A stretch of 64,000 bases of DNA. Source: Pardosa pseudoannulata (lineage: Eukaryota > Arthropoda > Arachnida > Araneae > Lycosidae). The notes under the pieces were generated by a model that had not been told where the DNA came from, did no database searches, and saw nothing but the letters and a program-made list of their open reading frames with translations. Made by a program: the position numbers and the translations under genes. The stretch is taken from NCBI GenBank assembly GCA_032207245.1, contig CM063509.1, positions 63,519,844 to 63,583,843 on the forward strand. The letters are read 5' to 3'. Shown here piece after piece: positions 24,533 to 37,265 of this stretch (its first letter is position 1; each line of letters opens with the position of its first letter).

Positions 24533-24655
24533 TGTGTGTGTGTGTATATATATATATACACTTGGTATAGATTATTAATAATTATTATTAATATTATAAT
24601 TTATTATTTAATCAATAATTATTATAATTTAATTATTGATTATTATTAAGATAAT
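24533..24655. repeat. (GT)n(AT)n and AT-rich self-complementary stretch
   Basis: A short GT then TA tract (24533-24558), then a block of TAATTATTA words that can pair with itself (24566-24655). Confidence 0.6.
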
Positions 24656-25006
24656 CTATAAATTTGAATTAGCAAATATTAATTTACCAAACAGTTTATA
24701 TTATAAAACTGTTTTAACCTCAGTCAATTTAAATATTCTGATTATATATTTTTGGAGTGTATTGCAGGTCATGCTTTAAAACAACTTTACACACCAAGTT
24801 TCTTACATTTATTTTAACTTATTAGCAGAAAAATAATGTGACTTGATAAAAACTAAATTTTAATCTTAAACCATTTCAAATGTGAATTGCAAATGACAGG
24901 AATGTATAAAATGGTAAAGAAAAAAAAATGTTTTTGGAACATGATTTAAGTGTTCTTTCAATACTATTTTATTTAACTTTCACACTAAAATATTTAATAA
25001 GATAAA

Positions 25007-25012
25007 TTTATT
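25007..25012 (-). terminator. Candidate poly(A) signal of XXYLT1
   Basis: AATAAA on the minus strand about 200 bp past the XXYLT1 stop. Confidence 0.4.
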
Positions 25013-25211
25013 GCACATAAATATATAAAAGGCACTTATATTATTAACAAAAATAATTTATGGCACTTGCAGGTTTAAAATATGAAAATTATCTCTCAAA
25101 TTAGCTTGTTTTGAGCAAATATATTGTACTTGGCATAAACTAATATTTATATATAAAAAAAAGTTCTTTGCTCAGTAAATATTTAACAAAAGTAACCTAA
25201 TATAAACTCTT

Positions 25212-25904
25212 TCACATTGTATAAATATCTAAGTCATCAGGAATAAGAGAATTGCAGTTTCCATGTAAAAGATGAATTGTACCATTACATGAGTGGTACA
25301 AATCAAAAACATCTTTATACCCATGGCGTTTCCACCATTGGCACAATTGACGATTCCAGGTACAAGGTAAAGTATAAAATAAATTAGGGTACTCAAAACT
25401 AATCAGAGTGTAAAAGTCCTGATCTCCTAAATGACCTTTAAATCTATATTTATTAATTAAATTAAATATAACTGTTCCATTGTCTAGTATATTATTATAT
25501 AATTTAGATTGTTTCATTTTTTCCAGATCTAGTAACAAGACACCACTATTAAATCCAGGTATTCCATCAGGTGGTGGACCACCAATTTTTGAGTTTTGAT
25601 TTATTCTTCTATATTCATATAGAACATGCCGATAAACAGGTTGTTGTTCTCTTGCTATACCAATAATGGCATCTGGTGAAAATTTCTCAAAGTGCTGATT
25701 TAAATACTGAATATCATCTAAAAACTTGACATCAGCATCAATAAGTATGACTTTCTTCAGGGACATTACTTTAAAAAGGCCAATAGAAATATAAAATAGA
25801 CCATCACTGTAATAGGCTCCTTGTTTAAAGCTGAAATGCGGTCTTACTAAGTCGATAAGATCTTTTAATGGCTTCAGCAGAATATTCACATCATACAAGC
25901 TGAT
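25212..25904 (-). CDS. XXYLT1: XXYLT1 exon 2 (catalytic domain)
   Basis: Acceptor tttctgttctag precedes ATC at 25904, and the exon stays open to TGA at 25214-25212. It carries the DxD motif and all C-terminal family motifs. Confidence 0.95.
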   Translation of the reverse strand: MSLYDVNILLKPLKDLIDLVRPHFSFKQGAYYSDGLFYISIGLFKVMSLKKVILIDADVKFLDDIQYLNQHFEKFSPDAIIGIAREQQPVYRHVLYEYRRINQNSKIGGPPPDGIPGFNSGVLLLDLEKMKQSKLYNNILDNGTVIFNLINKYRFKGHLGDQDFYTLISFEYPNLFYTLPCTWNRQLCQWWKRHGYKDVFDLYHSCNGTIHLLHGNCNSLIPDDLDIYTM

Positions 25905-28900
25905 CTAGAACAGAAAGAGAAAAAAAAACTTTAATTACACATACTTTTGACAATAAAATATATTTGTCAATAAATTATTGTAAGAACATTTTACTTAAAT
26001 AATGGTATACAGTGAAACTTCGAGCAGCCACCCTTCTAAACGGACAATTTTTCAGGGCACAGATATTTCGACTCATAGACCTAATGGTAAAATAACTTGT
26101 ATCAGCAGCCACCTGACCCCCTCTAAACGGCCACCAAGTGGGAATGCCCCTTTCATTTTTAGGGAAATTCTGCTCACTCCATGCTTTAATTTTGAGCGAA
26201 AAAACTCAAGGTCAGGTTTATGGTCAGATATAAGACAAAGGAATAACTTGAGAAGTCCATTCCTGTGCCCCCCCCCTTTTCTAAGAAGATTAAATTTGTT
26301 ATCTCTTTTATATTCTCTCCACACCCTTGAGATAGGGAATCCCTATTGCACCATCCATAGAAACTGAGGGAGGAAATGGACAATCAAGCATTGAAGGTAT
26401 CCTAGGGCCTTTGTTTGGAATTCTAATAGGTAAAGTTAAGGAAGAATTGCACCTCTGTCAGCAAAAATGTCATTCACACCAGTTTCATTTCATTAGTTGG
26501 TCAGTTATCTGAGTTGCAACGATGTCGAAATGTGTTTTCCTAAATCTCGAAAAGAGCATTGAAGTTCTGCATGAATATGAGAATGGCAAATCGGCTAGAA
26601 AGTTAGCTGAATTATTTACAGGGTATCTGCCAAAATAAAATTTTTCAAATCCTTCCCTGATTTAGCAGATCATTTTCCATGACTTTAAAAAGCTTTCGTT
26701 AAAGTATATATGAATAAAACTTCTGATGTACATACAAATAAAATATATGCTTTTAGAGAAATTACAGGAATTTTATCATAAAAAAACTATAAACTTACTT
26801 TATAAGTGTTAATAAGCTCACATACATAAAAATAAATTGTTGTATCTACATACCTAAGTTTAATCATATAGCAATTTTTCAATCAAAATGTTTCCAATTT
26901 GAATTCAGGGTACTTTGGTATTATCCAGGTGACCATGAATAATAGCCAAATATAACCCTATAATGCTTATATACAATATCCCTAAAGATAAACTTATATT
27001 TTGTGAAAAAATCTTAACTACTTTTTATTAAAAAATAATTATTACTATATTAATAAAATTTTAATCTACCATTTAAGAAAAAACCAGAATAATATACATT
27101 TACCCACCCATTAAGCTTTCTTGCTTTGACTTTCCTTGGTAAACAAATTTTACTTGGCAATATGGTCAATAAGATAATACATAAATACCAAACTCAGTAA
27201 CTTCAGCCAAATGACAAGTAAAAATAGAATTAAACATTTCAATGCATTTTTTTTTTTTTTTAAATAGGTAGTTTAGTGGATTCATGACTTTCCATGACTT
27301 TTACTTGTTTTACTTGAAAAATCAAGGCTTTCCATGACAAAATTAATCCTTTGTATAAATCCATGATTTTCCAGGTGTGCTGAAACCATGTATTTAACTG
27401 CGGAAGAACGGAAATCAACAAAGTCATTAAAGAAAAGAATTTGATTTTGAAGGAGTACAAAAACTACAGAACAAACAAACCAATTGTAGCCTTTTAAAAA
27501 AAAAAAAAATGAGAAGCATGATATAAAGTACTATTTTCTCTTTAGATAAGTATTAAATTTCATTTATATATGGAATATAGGTCAGACTTGTTTATATTAC
27601 GCATTATAGTAATTAAAATAGTAAATAAAACTCTCCAGAGCGGCCAACCCAAGTGGCCAAATATTCTCATAACTCAGTACTGAGGGGTGGCTGCTCAGAG
27701 AGGTTTCACTGTAGTTCAAGCAGAAAATCCAGTAATGAAAATTTAAAATAAAATCTTCTCTTTCAATCCTATTGTTGTTAAGGTTTACTCTCATATCAAA
27801 TGGCTGACACTATAATACCCCACAACATTTATATGCTGCCTTGCCTTTAATAGATTTAATAAAAATAACAATACACTGAAAGGAAAAAAAAACAAAGTTC
27901 CTATGAAAATTTAAAGTAAGATCTTTTAGATTCTGTTGTTATAAAGTTTCCTCTCATACTGGCAATATAATACCTCCTTGCATTATTTATATGCCTTGTC
28001 TTTAATAGATATTAAAAAATACACTAAAAGCAAAAAAAAGTTAAATGTAAAATATGGAAAACATTACATTAGTTACATTAATAAAATAATCTTCTTTATA
28101 CATAAAACTTTATACTCTTTACATAAACCACTAAAAATTAATTGCAATTATGTGTGAAAAATGAAAACCTGTCTTATCATTTCTTTTTAACTTTTGATTA
28201 TAATTTATATTAAATAATTGTGGTTTTTCTAAACAATAAGAAAAGGAAAACACATTTAATTTTTCAGTACTCAATTCAAATTAATACAAAATGAAATTAT
28301 CACTTTAAATAACTTCAATACCCTAATAACTAACTTCAGTACCCTATAATTCTCAGTACCCTAACTCAGTAATAAATAACTTTAGTACCCTAAAATCCTC
28401 ATATTCTACACAGCACAACAAGGATATTGAATATCAATTCAATTAATACTCATTGAATAGCGAAACACATCGAAATGAAGACTATGTAAAATATAAGAAG
28501 TTATGTTTATTTTTTCTTAAATATGATAGATGACAAAAATAACAGTGATAAATTAAAAATATTTAAAACGTTATTAAAGCATAAAATTTATAATCAAAAT
28601 ACATTAAGTAATAAACACATTATTTATTACCTCAACAGACGTATTTGCTATAGGTACAGTCTTTTGTAGTATCTCTACAGTTGAGCTTAAGCTTAAATCA
28701 TCTGTTAAAATATGCAAATGAAGTGGAGGCGTGGCATACTTAAAAAGAGATGATAGGCACAATATAAATTTACTCTTCAAACTTGGATTGCGATTGACAT
28801 GAGAAAAGAAAGCAATAACGTTGACTTTATTCTTCTGCGATCGCTTCGATGTATAAGCATTAAAATTAATTATTTCACTGGCATTTCTAAAAGAAATATT

Positions 28901-29071
28901 TTCATTAAAAGGGCACAAAATACAAGAAGTTGGAAGTCGATGTGCCTGTATTTTGGCCACTATGGAGTCACTAACGTATAATAAAATTGTTAATAATAGA
29001 AATATTATAGCTATTAACGATAATTTCAAAGTTTTAGAACGCGAAAAGAGACTTTGCAACATAATGGACAT
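25212..29071 (-). CDS. XXYLT1: Xyloside xylosyltransferase 1-like, two exons
   Basis: Type II ER-membrane glycosyltransferase (GT8-like) that adds the outer xylose to xylose-glucose-O-serine on EGF repeats such as those of Notch. Coding exons on the minus strand are 29071-28631 (147 codons) and 25904-25212 (230 aa plus TGA). They join in phase 0 between Glu and Ile, giving 377 aa (human 393). Residues 1-16 are cytosolic, about 17-38 form the signal anchor (IIFLLLTILLYV), then a lumenal stem and catalytic domain follow. The metal-binding DxD is DAD at about residues 203-205 (ILIDADVKF). Family blocks include IGIAREQQPVYRH, GIPGFNSGVLLLDLEK, GHLGDQDF, LPCTWNRQLCQWWK and HGNCNS. The start is the first Met; Met4 is an alternative. 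The intron holds a nested pogo/hAT pair. Minus-strand AATAAA at 25012-25007 could end the transcript. Confidence 0.94.
26522..27492 (+). pseudogene. pogo transposase HTH fragment, split by insertion
   Basis: Begins at ATG 26522: LEKSIEVLHEYENGKSARKL, AELF; then after the 772-bp insert it goes on GRTEINKVIKEKNLILKEYK. This is the CENP-B N-terminal DNA-binding fold. The DDE domain is absent. Confidence 0.7.
26619..27390. mobile_element. hAT-like MITE nested in the pogo element (772 bp)
   Basis: Starts CAGGGTATCTGCC, ends GGTGTGCTGAAACCATG (complement CATGGTTTCAGCAC). TATTTA is duplicated at 26613-26618 and 27391-27396. Inner subterminal repeats of TTTCCATGACTTT are typical of this group. Removing it and one TATTTA rejoins the HTH frame. 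Confidence 0.7.
27715..28625. other. Rest of XXYLT1 intron, AT-rich
   Basis: 27720-27830 and 27900-27990 share words (AAAATTTAAA-TAA-ATCTT, TTGTTGTTA-A--TTT, CTCTCATA, TTTATATGC) and may be a diverged short tandem duplication. CAGTACCCTAA words recur at 28316-28400. Confidence 0.4.
28631..29071 (-). CDS. XXYLT1: XXYLT1 exon 1 (signal anchor, stem)
   Basis: ATG at 29071; 441 bp, phase 0; donor GTAATA at 28630. Encodes the membrane anchor and the first part of the catalytic fold (KVNVIAFFSHVNRNPSLKSK, LHLHILTDDLS). Confidence 0.9.
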
Positions 29072-29287
29072 AATTTGTTGGCAAACATCAGTAAAATATA
29101 GTACTTAACTAATAATAAAAGACGCATAATTTACATATAAAATACTATGAATCGTTTATATAATCCACTAAATGATCCAGAAGCTAAAGCCAAGCATTGA
29201 AGTACATTGCACACAACCCTTAAGTTTATGCAGTCGTGTTTATTAGTATAATTTTGTAAACAATTTAATATCATAACTCGTCTTTTG

Positions 29288-29292
29288 ATTGG
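29288..29292 (-). promoter_or_regulatory. Candidate CCAAT box upstream of XXYLT1
   Basis: ATTGG on the plus strand (CCAAT in the gene's direction) about 217 bp upstream of the XXYLT1 ATG, in a short less AT-rich patch. It is a short motif, so the call is weak. Confidence 0.3.
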
Positions 29293-29299
29293 ACGACGG

Positions 29300-30430
29300 T
29301 TGACAATTCTCTAATTCGGAATGAATCATTCATAACCTATTACTTTTATCGGAATTTGTAAACAAGTGTACAAATTTTATTTGAAGAAGTAAAACTCATG
29401 AAACTAAAATCATAAAACAAAAATAAACTATTAGCCACAGTTCGGCATCTAAAATCTACCTTACCTGTAAGAGATTATATAACAGGATTCCTTTTTTTGT
29501 TTCTTAAACAGGTTTTCAAGAGTCAAGTATGGCGTTCATATCAAATAGAAAGTACTAATTGACTTTTTTACTAAACAACCAGATATAAATATTTAAAATT
29601 ACGGCGAATAATTCACAATATTTTGGAATCATAATTTTTCAATCACCCATTCAATTGTAAATCTTGATGATCGATTTAACCGGAAAAGTTTACTACAGTT
29701 CCAAATCGACATACATTAAAAGTTAATATATAATCACAAATTGTATTTTGCCGAAAGTGAATATTAATTCAAAATAATCTTGAATAGAAAACTTTTACTA
29801 TATTCTTGGGAACTTGGGTATTATACTATTGACCAAAGTAGCTCGGAGTACCTTCTAAAATAATGCAACCCTCTGTGGAATTCATAAAATATATAAACAA
29901 GTATTGCATTGACTATATTTAGTAAATATAATATAATACAACTGAATGGGGGATTAGGAAAATGATAAGATCCCAAAATATTGTGAATTAATTCTTCTTC
30001 TTTTAAATGCTTATATCTAGTTATAAAAAAAGACTCTTGTATCTTTGTATTAAATGTACTTTGTAAAATAGAATCCTTCTGTTTTAAGCCTGTTTGAATA
30101 CATCCGATTTATATTTAACCCTAAATTTCTACTCATTTGTCTCCTGTACAAAGTTCTCAATAATTAGAAATGACCTATCCGACTTCTCCAAAGTAGCAAA
30201 TGGGAAGTTCATTTCAAAGAGATGTTAAATTTTGAAGAAAGGGGAATAAACCTGGTCTTAAACCGTTCATGACGTTGCATGAAATCCCTCTATTTTGCTA
30301 CATGGTAAAGGATTTTTTTTCGGGGAAATTTGTGTAGATATCCAGATAATTATTTTCAGACAGATATTTATTTTAAATACCCCGAATTAATAGATTTTAT
30401 AAATATAATATCATAGTGTTTTTCCACTCA
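29300..30430. other. Spacer between XXYLT1 and the LINE
   Basis: AT-rich; no gene or clear repeat. Confidence 0.4.
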
Positions 30431-33400
30431 ACGTATTGTGACCTTATCGTGGTGAGTGGTCTTGCGTGTGCCTGCGATTTCATGGACTATATCGGCGGTA
30501 GTTTAACTATTGTCAGGGTCATCCATGTCGAACTGGCTCACAGTGTGGCACCAGACCAACCGCAATACAGCAAAACACAAGATGATGTAAAGTAAAAAAA
30601 TTATTAGTCATGCTGCATCGTCCGTCAAGCAGCATAAAAAGGACTACGTTCAGGACATAGGCAAAGGGTTCTGTTAGAAAAGTATGTTATAGTGTCCAGG
30701 GTCAGTAGGTTTTTCGGGAACCGTTTACAACTCCAGGCTTTCTCCTACGGAGAAAGTATCATACAATGAGAAGGCCATTCCATCCTTTGTAAGTGCTTGT
30801 GGTGGCATTCGCCAATTAAGAACTCTGATGGAGAGCGGGGCTATATTTCCTCCCCGGTTTCGATTCAAGGAGAAGCTCGGGCCAGGGTCCACCGATTGGT
30901 GAGTAGTAAACTGCTTGACCGGAAAGGAACTAGATTCTCTGGTCTGTCCAACACTCAGAAGCTCAATTTCTGGCTAAAATTAAAGTATGCAAGTACTAAT
31001 GCTAACCCCAGTAATACTGTAGGCAGAAGAGGGACCGGGACTTTGGCTCAACCCCTTTTTCTGATCTTATGGTACCCCAAAAGAGGCCCAGGAAGGACAA
31101 CCAACCTAGCTCTTATGCGGTGGCCGTTAAGACCATCAAGTTTGCTGCTTGGGATAAAAACTACCAGATAAACAGGTTTAATGGTGAGAATACTCATCTA
31201 ATGAGGGGTGCCATTCTCGAGCGGATGGATTTTGTCTCTCAAGGTTTTTGGCACAGTCTTCTGTAGAGGGGTTCTGATAGTCCAGTATGGTAAGTATGTG
31301 ACACTGGACTGGATAAGAAACTGTCTGTATGGTGAGAGGGAGGTTTTGGAAGTGAAGCTCTCAAAGTTTTGAATGTTGATGACCTATTCAAACCTTGCAA
31401 GGTGGTTTATAGGACTAGAAGTGAATACACTTCTGATTCTAACATCCTCCTCTAAAAGGCCATCATTAAGCTTCTGAAGTCACTTGAGCATTTTAAGAGA
31501 TTTAATGAGAGCCTTATTACTGATCACTAGAGGTTTTTACATGTTTTCATGGATTCTAGTACCTCCAAATGAATTTTTGAGGTGTATGAAACTGTTAATT
31601 CAATTAGTCAGCTCATCCTAAGAGGTTACTTTGGGTTGTATTATGGTATCTTTAAAGTCCTGTATGACCCCAGAAACAAAAGAAAGGATGGAGAAAGCAA
31701 AACAAAGGTCAAACCTTTTGGAGACGAACCTAAGGCAACTGCTTCAAAAGTTGTCACCTTCCCAGGAACGTAAAGCATTTTTGAGTTTGAATAGTCAGAA
31801 ATAACCTCAGGGTATAATGTTACTGAGCGCCATTTTTGGGTATGCTCTAAGGAGAAGATCGACCAAGCCATAAAGCAACTGGAGGAGGAAGGTGAATACT
31901 TTTTTACTGCCATAAGGTAGTCAGGGTAAGTTCCCTTTCTTTCTGCTCTTCCTCGTTTTGTTTGTTACCATGGCTGGTATCAAGGTTGATCAATTGAATC
32001 TCATCTACAGTACGGAATCCTAGACTCTCCTTGTGAAAAAGTAAGTTGATAGATAACTTGATTTTGCACTCATTCAGAAGCCCTGGATCCGTAATGGAAA
32101 AATTCTGGGTCTTAATTCTAGATAGTTTAATATATTTTATGACCTTAGAAGTATGCCTAGGGCACGCATTATTATGAGCTTTAGGCTCAGTGCTGTCAAT
32201 GAGCCATTATCCTGTGTGGTGATATGACGGCTATTAAGATTTCTGACAAAAGACCATTTGGCGACTTTGTTTTAGTGTCTGCCAGAACCACTTTTTATTT
32301 TTAAAATTTAATTTTTTTTAATTATCTATTCTTAATTTAAGGTCTAATATTTCCCCCTGAAACTAATGCGAATATTCAGTGGGTATTTTTGAACATGCCG
32401 AGTCACGGGGTTCCCCCAGAGTGGACAAAAGTTCCGTTGTAATGACTCAGAGCGATTAGGACAAAGGACCAGGACTTCGAATATCGCCTCTCAAAATTTC
32501 TTGCTCCCCCTTTAGGCCAACCGGATTCTGTCTCGAGTGCCGAGAATTTATCAGGTTACAAGAATAGCTCTCTTTTTGATCAGCGTCGTTTGCTCCACCT
32601 TCATTAACTCCGGTGTCACAAAGAGGCCCTCTAGAGCATCTAGTAGTCTTCCAAATTCCTCTAACTACAGCAACTCTGCTGCGTTCACTCGTCAGTGGTG
32701 CAACGTGCGGGGGCAGAGCACTTTGAAGGGGGCTGTCCCGGTACTTTACGATCTACCCACCACCGCCGGGACAAGCCTGGAGAACCTCACGGCCATATGG
32801 GCCCGGATTGGTGATTGATTACATAAATACATTATTAATTTTTGTAACACTAGTAAGAGGCTCATCTTCAGCTGTGATGCAAACGCTCATCACACTGCGT
32901 GGGGTAGCAGCAGCAAATTGCAACAAATAGGAAGATAAGCTGTTGGATTTCATTTTGTCTGCCAATCTGTATATCCTTCACAGAGGCAGTGTCCCCATTT
33001 TTGTCACTAAGAACTGAAGGGAGGTTTTTTTAATATTCAACTGGACTCAGTTTCAGGTAAGTTCAATTCGGTTGCTAATCTGGAGTCGGTTGTTGACTCC
33101 GTGCAACATGCTGTTTTTAAGCATCGCGTCCGTCTCTGTCGGTGGTCAAGACGAGCGTTTGTAAAGCTGACTTTTGTTCATTGTAAGATGTCGAACAATT
33201 GAAAAGGACAGTATTGCGCCAGTAATGGTCTTCTTGACTCACGGACTGTTGGGGGTGTCAAGCAGGTCGTTTATCAAAGCACCGACAGAGAAAAAAGAAG
33301 TATGCTTTGTGTAACCGAGTCGTCCAAGCGCCAAGGCCGCTTCTGCTACCTTAAGGACGAGGGTCAAAAAGGGAGGGGGTTGATCTCCCCTAAAACCGAA

Positions 33401-34851
33401 GTTTCCTGTTTGGAGAAGAAAGAAGGGGGAGGCACTCCCGTTTGAACTCTTAGACAGATAGGTGGTTCCCTCTTCTGAGAGGTTGATTCTGACTTTAGAT
33501 GAAGTTAACATCCACCAGTAGTTTTTTTATTAATGTTTTTCTTGTAAATAAATCGACCGTTGTTAATGTTTAAAACATTTAAGGCTTTAGTTCTTACATC
33601 ACCAAGTTTGCTTCATTCCTCGGGACCCATGCGAAGTCATACCAAAATGACTAGGGTGTGACTGACTACAGGAAGAAGAAAGATCTCAACCGCTCTGTGA
33701 GCTTATACTGTTCTCGGAGATTATCATCCCAACTGTAAAATATGGGGCTACGTCCATTGGCCCCCAAAGCGTGTACCTTGGTGGTCAATTGTGCTAAGTG
33801 ACCTGCGAAATAAATATAGAAAGCACTTTAATATTCCCAAAAAGTCTGGTGACTGCGAGACCTATCATTGTGTCTTTGACTGCCTATAATAAAGCTATCC
33901 GAAAGTCAAATAATATTCTTGGCAAATTTTCTATGAAGGCATTAGTGACATTCCATCAACTGACAAGGTCGTTAAACACAAAGGTTGTAACTTCAATGTC
34001 ATTAGGCTTCCTTGTGAGAATTTCAGTAACACTGGGGAGGAAGCTTTGGCTGAATTGCTAAGGGTCCACTTTCTCGGGCTCTCTTGATCTTCCTAGAGGG
34101 TGTTCTAACACAAATCTTTACTAAGTTCCTGGTAAGGAGAATTGGGGTGCTGTTTAACTAGCGGTTTCCAATGATAAGGTAATATGGGCTATCTATTCTC
34201 CTAAGCCCTTCAATTCCTGTGATTTGGATGAGATCATTGCCATCCTTATCAAAAAGGGTATCATCCTTCTTACTCCCCTTCTTTGCAGGATTTTTAATTC
34301 CTGCACTACTTATGGTAGCATTCCTCTTTCATGGAGGCGTACGAGGGTTTCGAGCCTTTATTCAAAAACATAGAAAAGGTAACTATGAGGCAAAGTTTTT
34401 AGACCTATTATCCTCACTTCTTTTTTACTGAAAACAGCTCTTGAAAAACTTGTTGAGAGGTACCTTGGAAACTCTGTTCTTGCTTCTAATACCTTGTTGT
34501 CTAGGCAGCATGTGTATCAGTCTGAAAGAACAACTTGTTCTGCTCTTTATGAACTTTCTTTCCTTTCGGAAAAAACATTCATGGTAAAGAAATTGCTCTT
34601 GCAGTTTTCTTGGATCTTGATAAGGACATAGATATTATTATTCGAGCCCTTGTACTGATCCAGTTATATCCAACTGGATTAAGGATCTGCTGACCACCAC
34701 GTACATTTGTGCTAATATTCTAGGGGCTAGCAAGGTTATTCAAGCCACTTCTGGCTGTATTCAGGATGTGGTTTTCGTACCCATCTTTTGGAGTATTGTA
34801 GTGAACTCTCGACTTGTCCTTCGTACAAACTAAGATTTCAGCTGCTCAGGT

Positions 34852-34863
34852 TATGCTGATGAT
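34852..34863 (+). other. LINE reverse transcriptase active-site motif YADD
   Basis: TATGCTGATGAT encodes Y-A-D-D within SGYADDVAVIVRG, the RT catalytic pair, still intact although the frames around it are broken. Confidence 0.75.
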
Positions 34864-35974
34864 GTTGCCGTAATAGTTAGGGGTTTGTTTAGTCAAACCA
34901 TCTCTGGCATTAGGAATGAGGCACTCAAGCTTACTGCTTCGTGGTGTAAAAATTATGGCTTGTCTGTGAATCCCTCTAAGACTAGTCTGGTTGTCTTTTC
35001 CATAACTTATATTTTTGGGATAATTTCTTCTACGAGGAAAAGCTTATCTATTCTAATGAGGTTAAGTTTCTTGGAGTGTTTATTATTGTTGCGAATCTTA
35101 ACTGGGGTTGTCATGCATCCTACTGTCTGCAGAGAGCTAAGAGGGTCTTCTGTTCTGTCGGAATTCCATTGGCAAGACTTGAGGCCTTAACCCTATTGGA
35201 TTTATAACATGAGTATTTGTCTCATTATCACCTACGGGTCTATTGCCTTCTAGTCTAGGACCAGACTTGACAGTGTTAAGTTTGATCTTAACAAGCTGCA
35301 GAGAATGATCTATATTCCACTTACGGGTTGTACTAAAACAACCCCTACTCCTGTCCTTGAACTTTTATTGTTCCTTTTGCATCTACAGATTGAAGCTGAG
35401 GCTATAATCTATATGAAGTGCTCTAAGAATCTGGTGTTTTGGAGAGATTACACTCTGTACCTATTTTGGGACTTTTTGACTCATCTGCGGTTAATATGGC
35501 CTCTTTTACTGTCTAATAATGTTTTAAAGACCATGTTTGCCTTTTTGCAAACCTTATAATCAGCATTTCGAGCCGTAATTTTTTTCGCTCTTGTTCAACT
35601 AAAAAAAGTGTAAATATCGGTTTAATTCTGCCTATAATAATGTAACAGTTTTCGGTTCCGTTCCGAATGAATAATTTTATTTTATGTATATTCTTATTGA
35701 AACTACAAATGTAATTCTATCCTAAACAATAACTGAACTATCAAAATTTAGAAGATTTTATTCTTTTAATTGGTACAATATGTGAATTGATACAATTAAT
35801 CGGCAGCGCGATAAGAGCAGTAAGCAGTGAATGGTGATCTTTGGCATTGTTATCCATTATCCAAATCACATTTGACAACTGGACACTCAATTGAATTCTG
35901 CAAGTAGTTTCACAAAATTGAAGCAGAAAAGCACTAGGGAATATCAAAACAGGAAATCGAGAAGCAATGTACAT

Positions 35975-36142
35975 GTAGTTTGGTTCAGAGTGATATGGTC
36001 TACTCTTTTACAACACGAAGTCTAATGAGATTGGGATCTACTGCTTAAATCCCACTACGAACGTCTACGAACATTCATGCACAGGAAGATTCGATACTTT
36101 GGTACCGACGATCAGCGCCCTAACCATTTGGCCCAACGTACA
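35975..36142 (-). repeat. SINE-A copy inside the LINE
   Basis: Worn copy on the minus strand: TGGTCTACTC, CACGAAGTCTAATGAGATTG, GCTTAAATCC, then GATCAGCGCCCTAACCATTTG, the complement of the tRNA-like A-box region. Confidence 0.6.
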
Positions 36143-37265
36143 CGTAAAACGATAATTATAGGGTTGACGTTAAATTAAAAAATATTGATAAGCAGGTTAA
36201 AGTGACACAATGACTGAAGGTATATCGAATAAAAAAAAACCCCTTTTTCGGTTTAGTTCCTGTTCGAAGCCCTCCTTATAATGTCCATCTTCCCCCTAGG
36301 ATTGGCATAAGAATTCTAGTTGGGTTAAGGGTAGATATAGGGTTTGGTTCGAAGCTTAAACATAAAGTTTATGTGGTGTGGTGTGTTGCCCTAGAAACGT
36401 CACTAAGCTCTCTCTTTTTTTTTTCCGTTTGGTAAATAAGGTAATGTTTTTAAAGCTGAGGTCATTGCTATCTACATGTGTTGTAGGACTTGCCTTGTCA
36501 GGGGTTTGTGCAAGAAAACTATCTGCATCTGTTCTGACAGTCAAGCTACTTTTCAAGCCTTGAGAGGAGCAGTTACCTCTCCATTGGTTTGACAGTGCTT
36601 TTAGGTTTTTGTGACCTTGCTTTATGTAACAAGGTCAATCTTTCCGGGATACCCAGTCATATGGGTATACAGGTTAATAAGCTAGCTGATGAATTAGGTA
36701 GGAAGGGGTCCAGTATTTTTTTCAATGGATCCAAGCCTGTCCTTGGTATTACTCCAGGAAGTTTTTTTTTTATTATTTCAGGCATACTCAGTATGCTAAC
36801 TGGCACAGTGAGGAGGGTCATAGACAAGCCAAAGAGATCAATCATGACTGCCCCAGTTTGTGCCATACAGAGCTTTTGTTTCTTCATAAGAATGGTCTGA
36901 GGAATGCAGTTGGTCTCTTTACTGATCACTGTGCCCTTAGAAGGCATCTTAACATTATGGGAATCAGTTCTGATCCATTCTGTTGTGGCTGCTGTCTTGA
37001 GGACAAGGTAACTTGCCATATTTTGTATGATTGCTTTTCTTGGCTCTTAGGTTTGAGCACCTTGGTTCCCACCTTCTTGAGCCTTGACAGCTGAAGGATA
37101 TTCATGTCAGTTGTGTGAGGTTTACCTCAGCCTGGGGACTTTTTTTTAGGTGCTCTTAAGGTTGTTTTTTTTTCTTGGGTTTGGATACAATAGACCTCTG
37201 GTCACAGTGCCCTGCTCATGGGGAACCTTACAGTGCCCTAAAGTTGAATTTATTCATTCATTAGA

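Larger units (their letters stand above)
26010..27711 (+). mobile_element. pogo/Tigger-like element with internal deletion, 1.7 kb
   Basis: Ends CAGTGAAACTTCGAGCAGCC and the complement of CAGTGAAACCTCTCTGAGCA, flanked by TA. Inside is only the start of the transposase (CENP-B-type helix-turn-helix), broken by another element. Located in the XXYLT1 intron, opposite in sense to the gene. Confidence 0.8.
30440..37265 (+). mobile_element. Decayed near-full-length I-group LINE with RNase H
   Basis: In order: an ORF1-like part (30790-31920); an APE endonuclease scrap RLIFSCDANAHHTAWGSSS (32860-32916); RT blocks CRIFNSCTTYGSIPLSWRR, FLLKTALEKLVERYLGNSVL and RQHVYQSERTTCSALYELS (34280-34570); the RT active site GYADDVAV (34849-34872); RNase H scraps ICICSDSQATFQALRG (about 36510-36560) and IPSHMGIQVNKLADELGRKG (36650-36708); a Cys block CGCCLEDK-TCHILYDC (36980-37034); and an ATTC tail. 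Frames are broken throughout. A block from about 35570 to 36350, holding a SINE-A, separates RT from RNase H. Higher GC than the host DNA. Confidence 0.75.

Noticed and set aside
26002..26367. 121-codon open frame on the plus strand and its minus-strand shadows
   Set aside because: It covers the terminal inverted repeat of the pogo element and has no protein motif.
32537..33511. Independent genes in the LINE interior
   Set aside because: They lie between ORF1-like and RT parts and include the APE endonuclease scrap; they belong to the decayed LINE.
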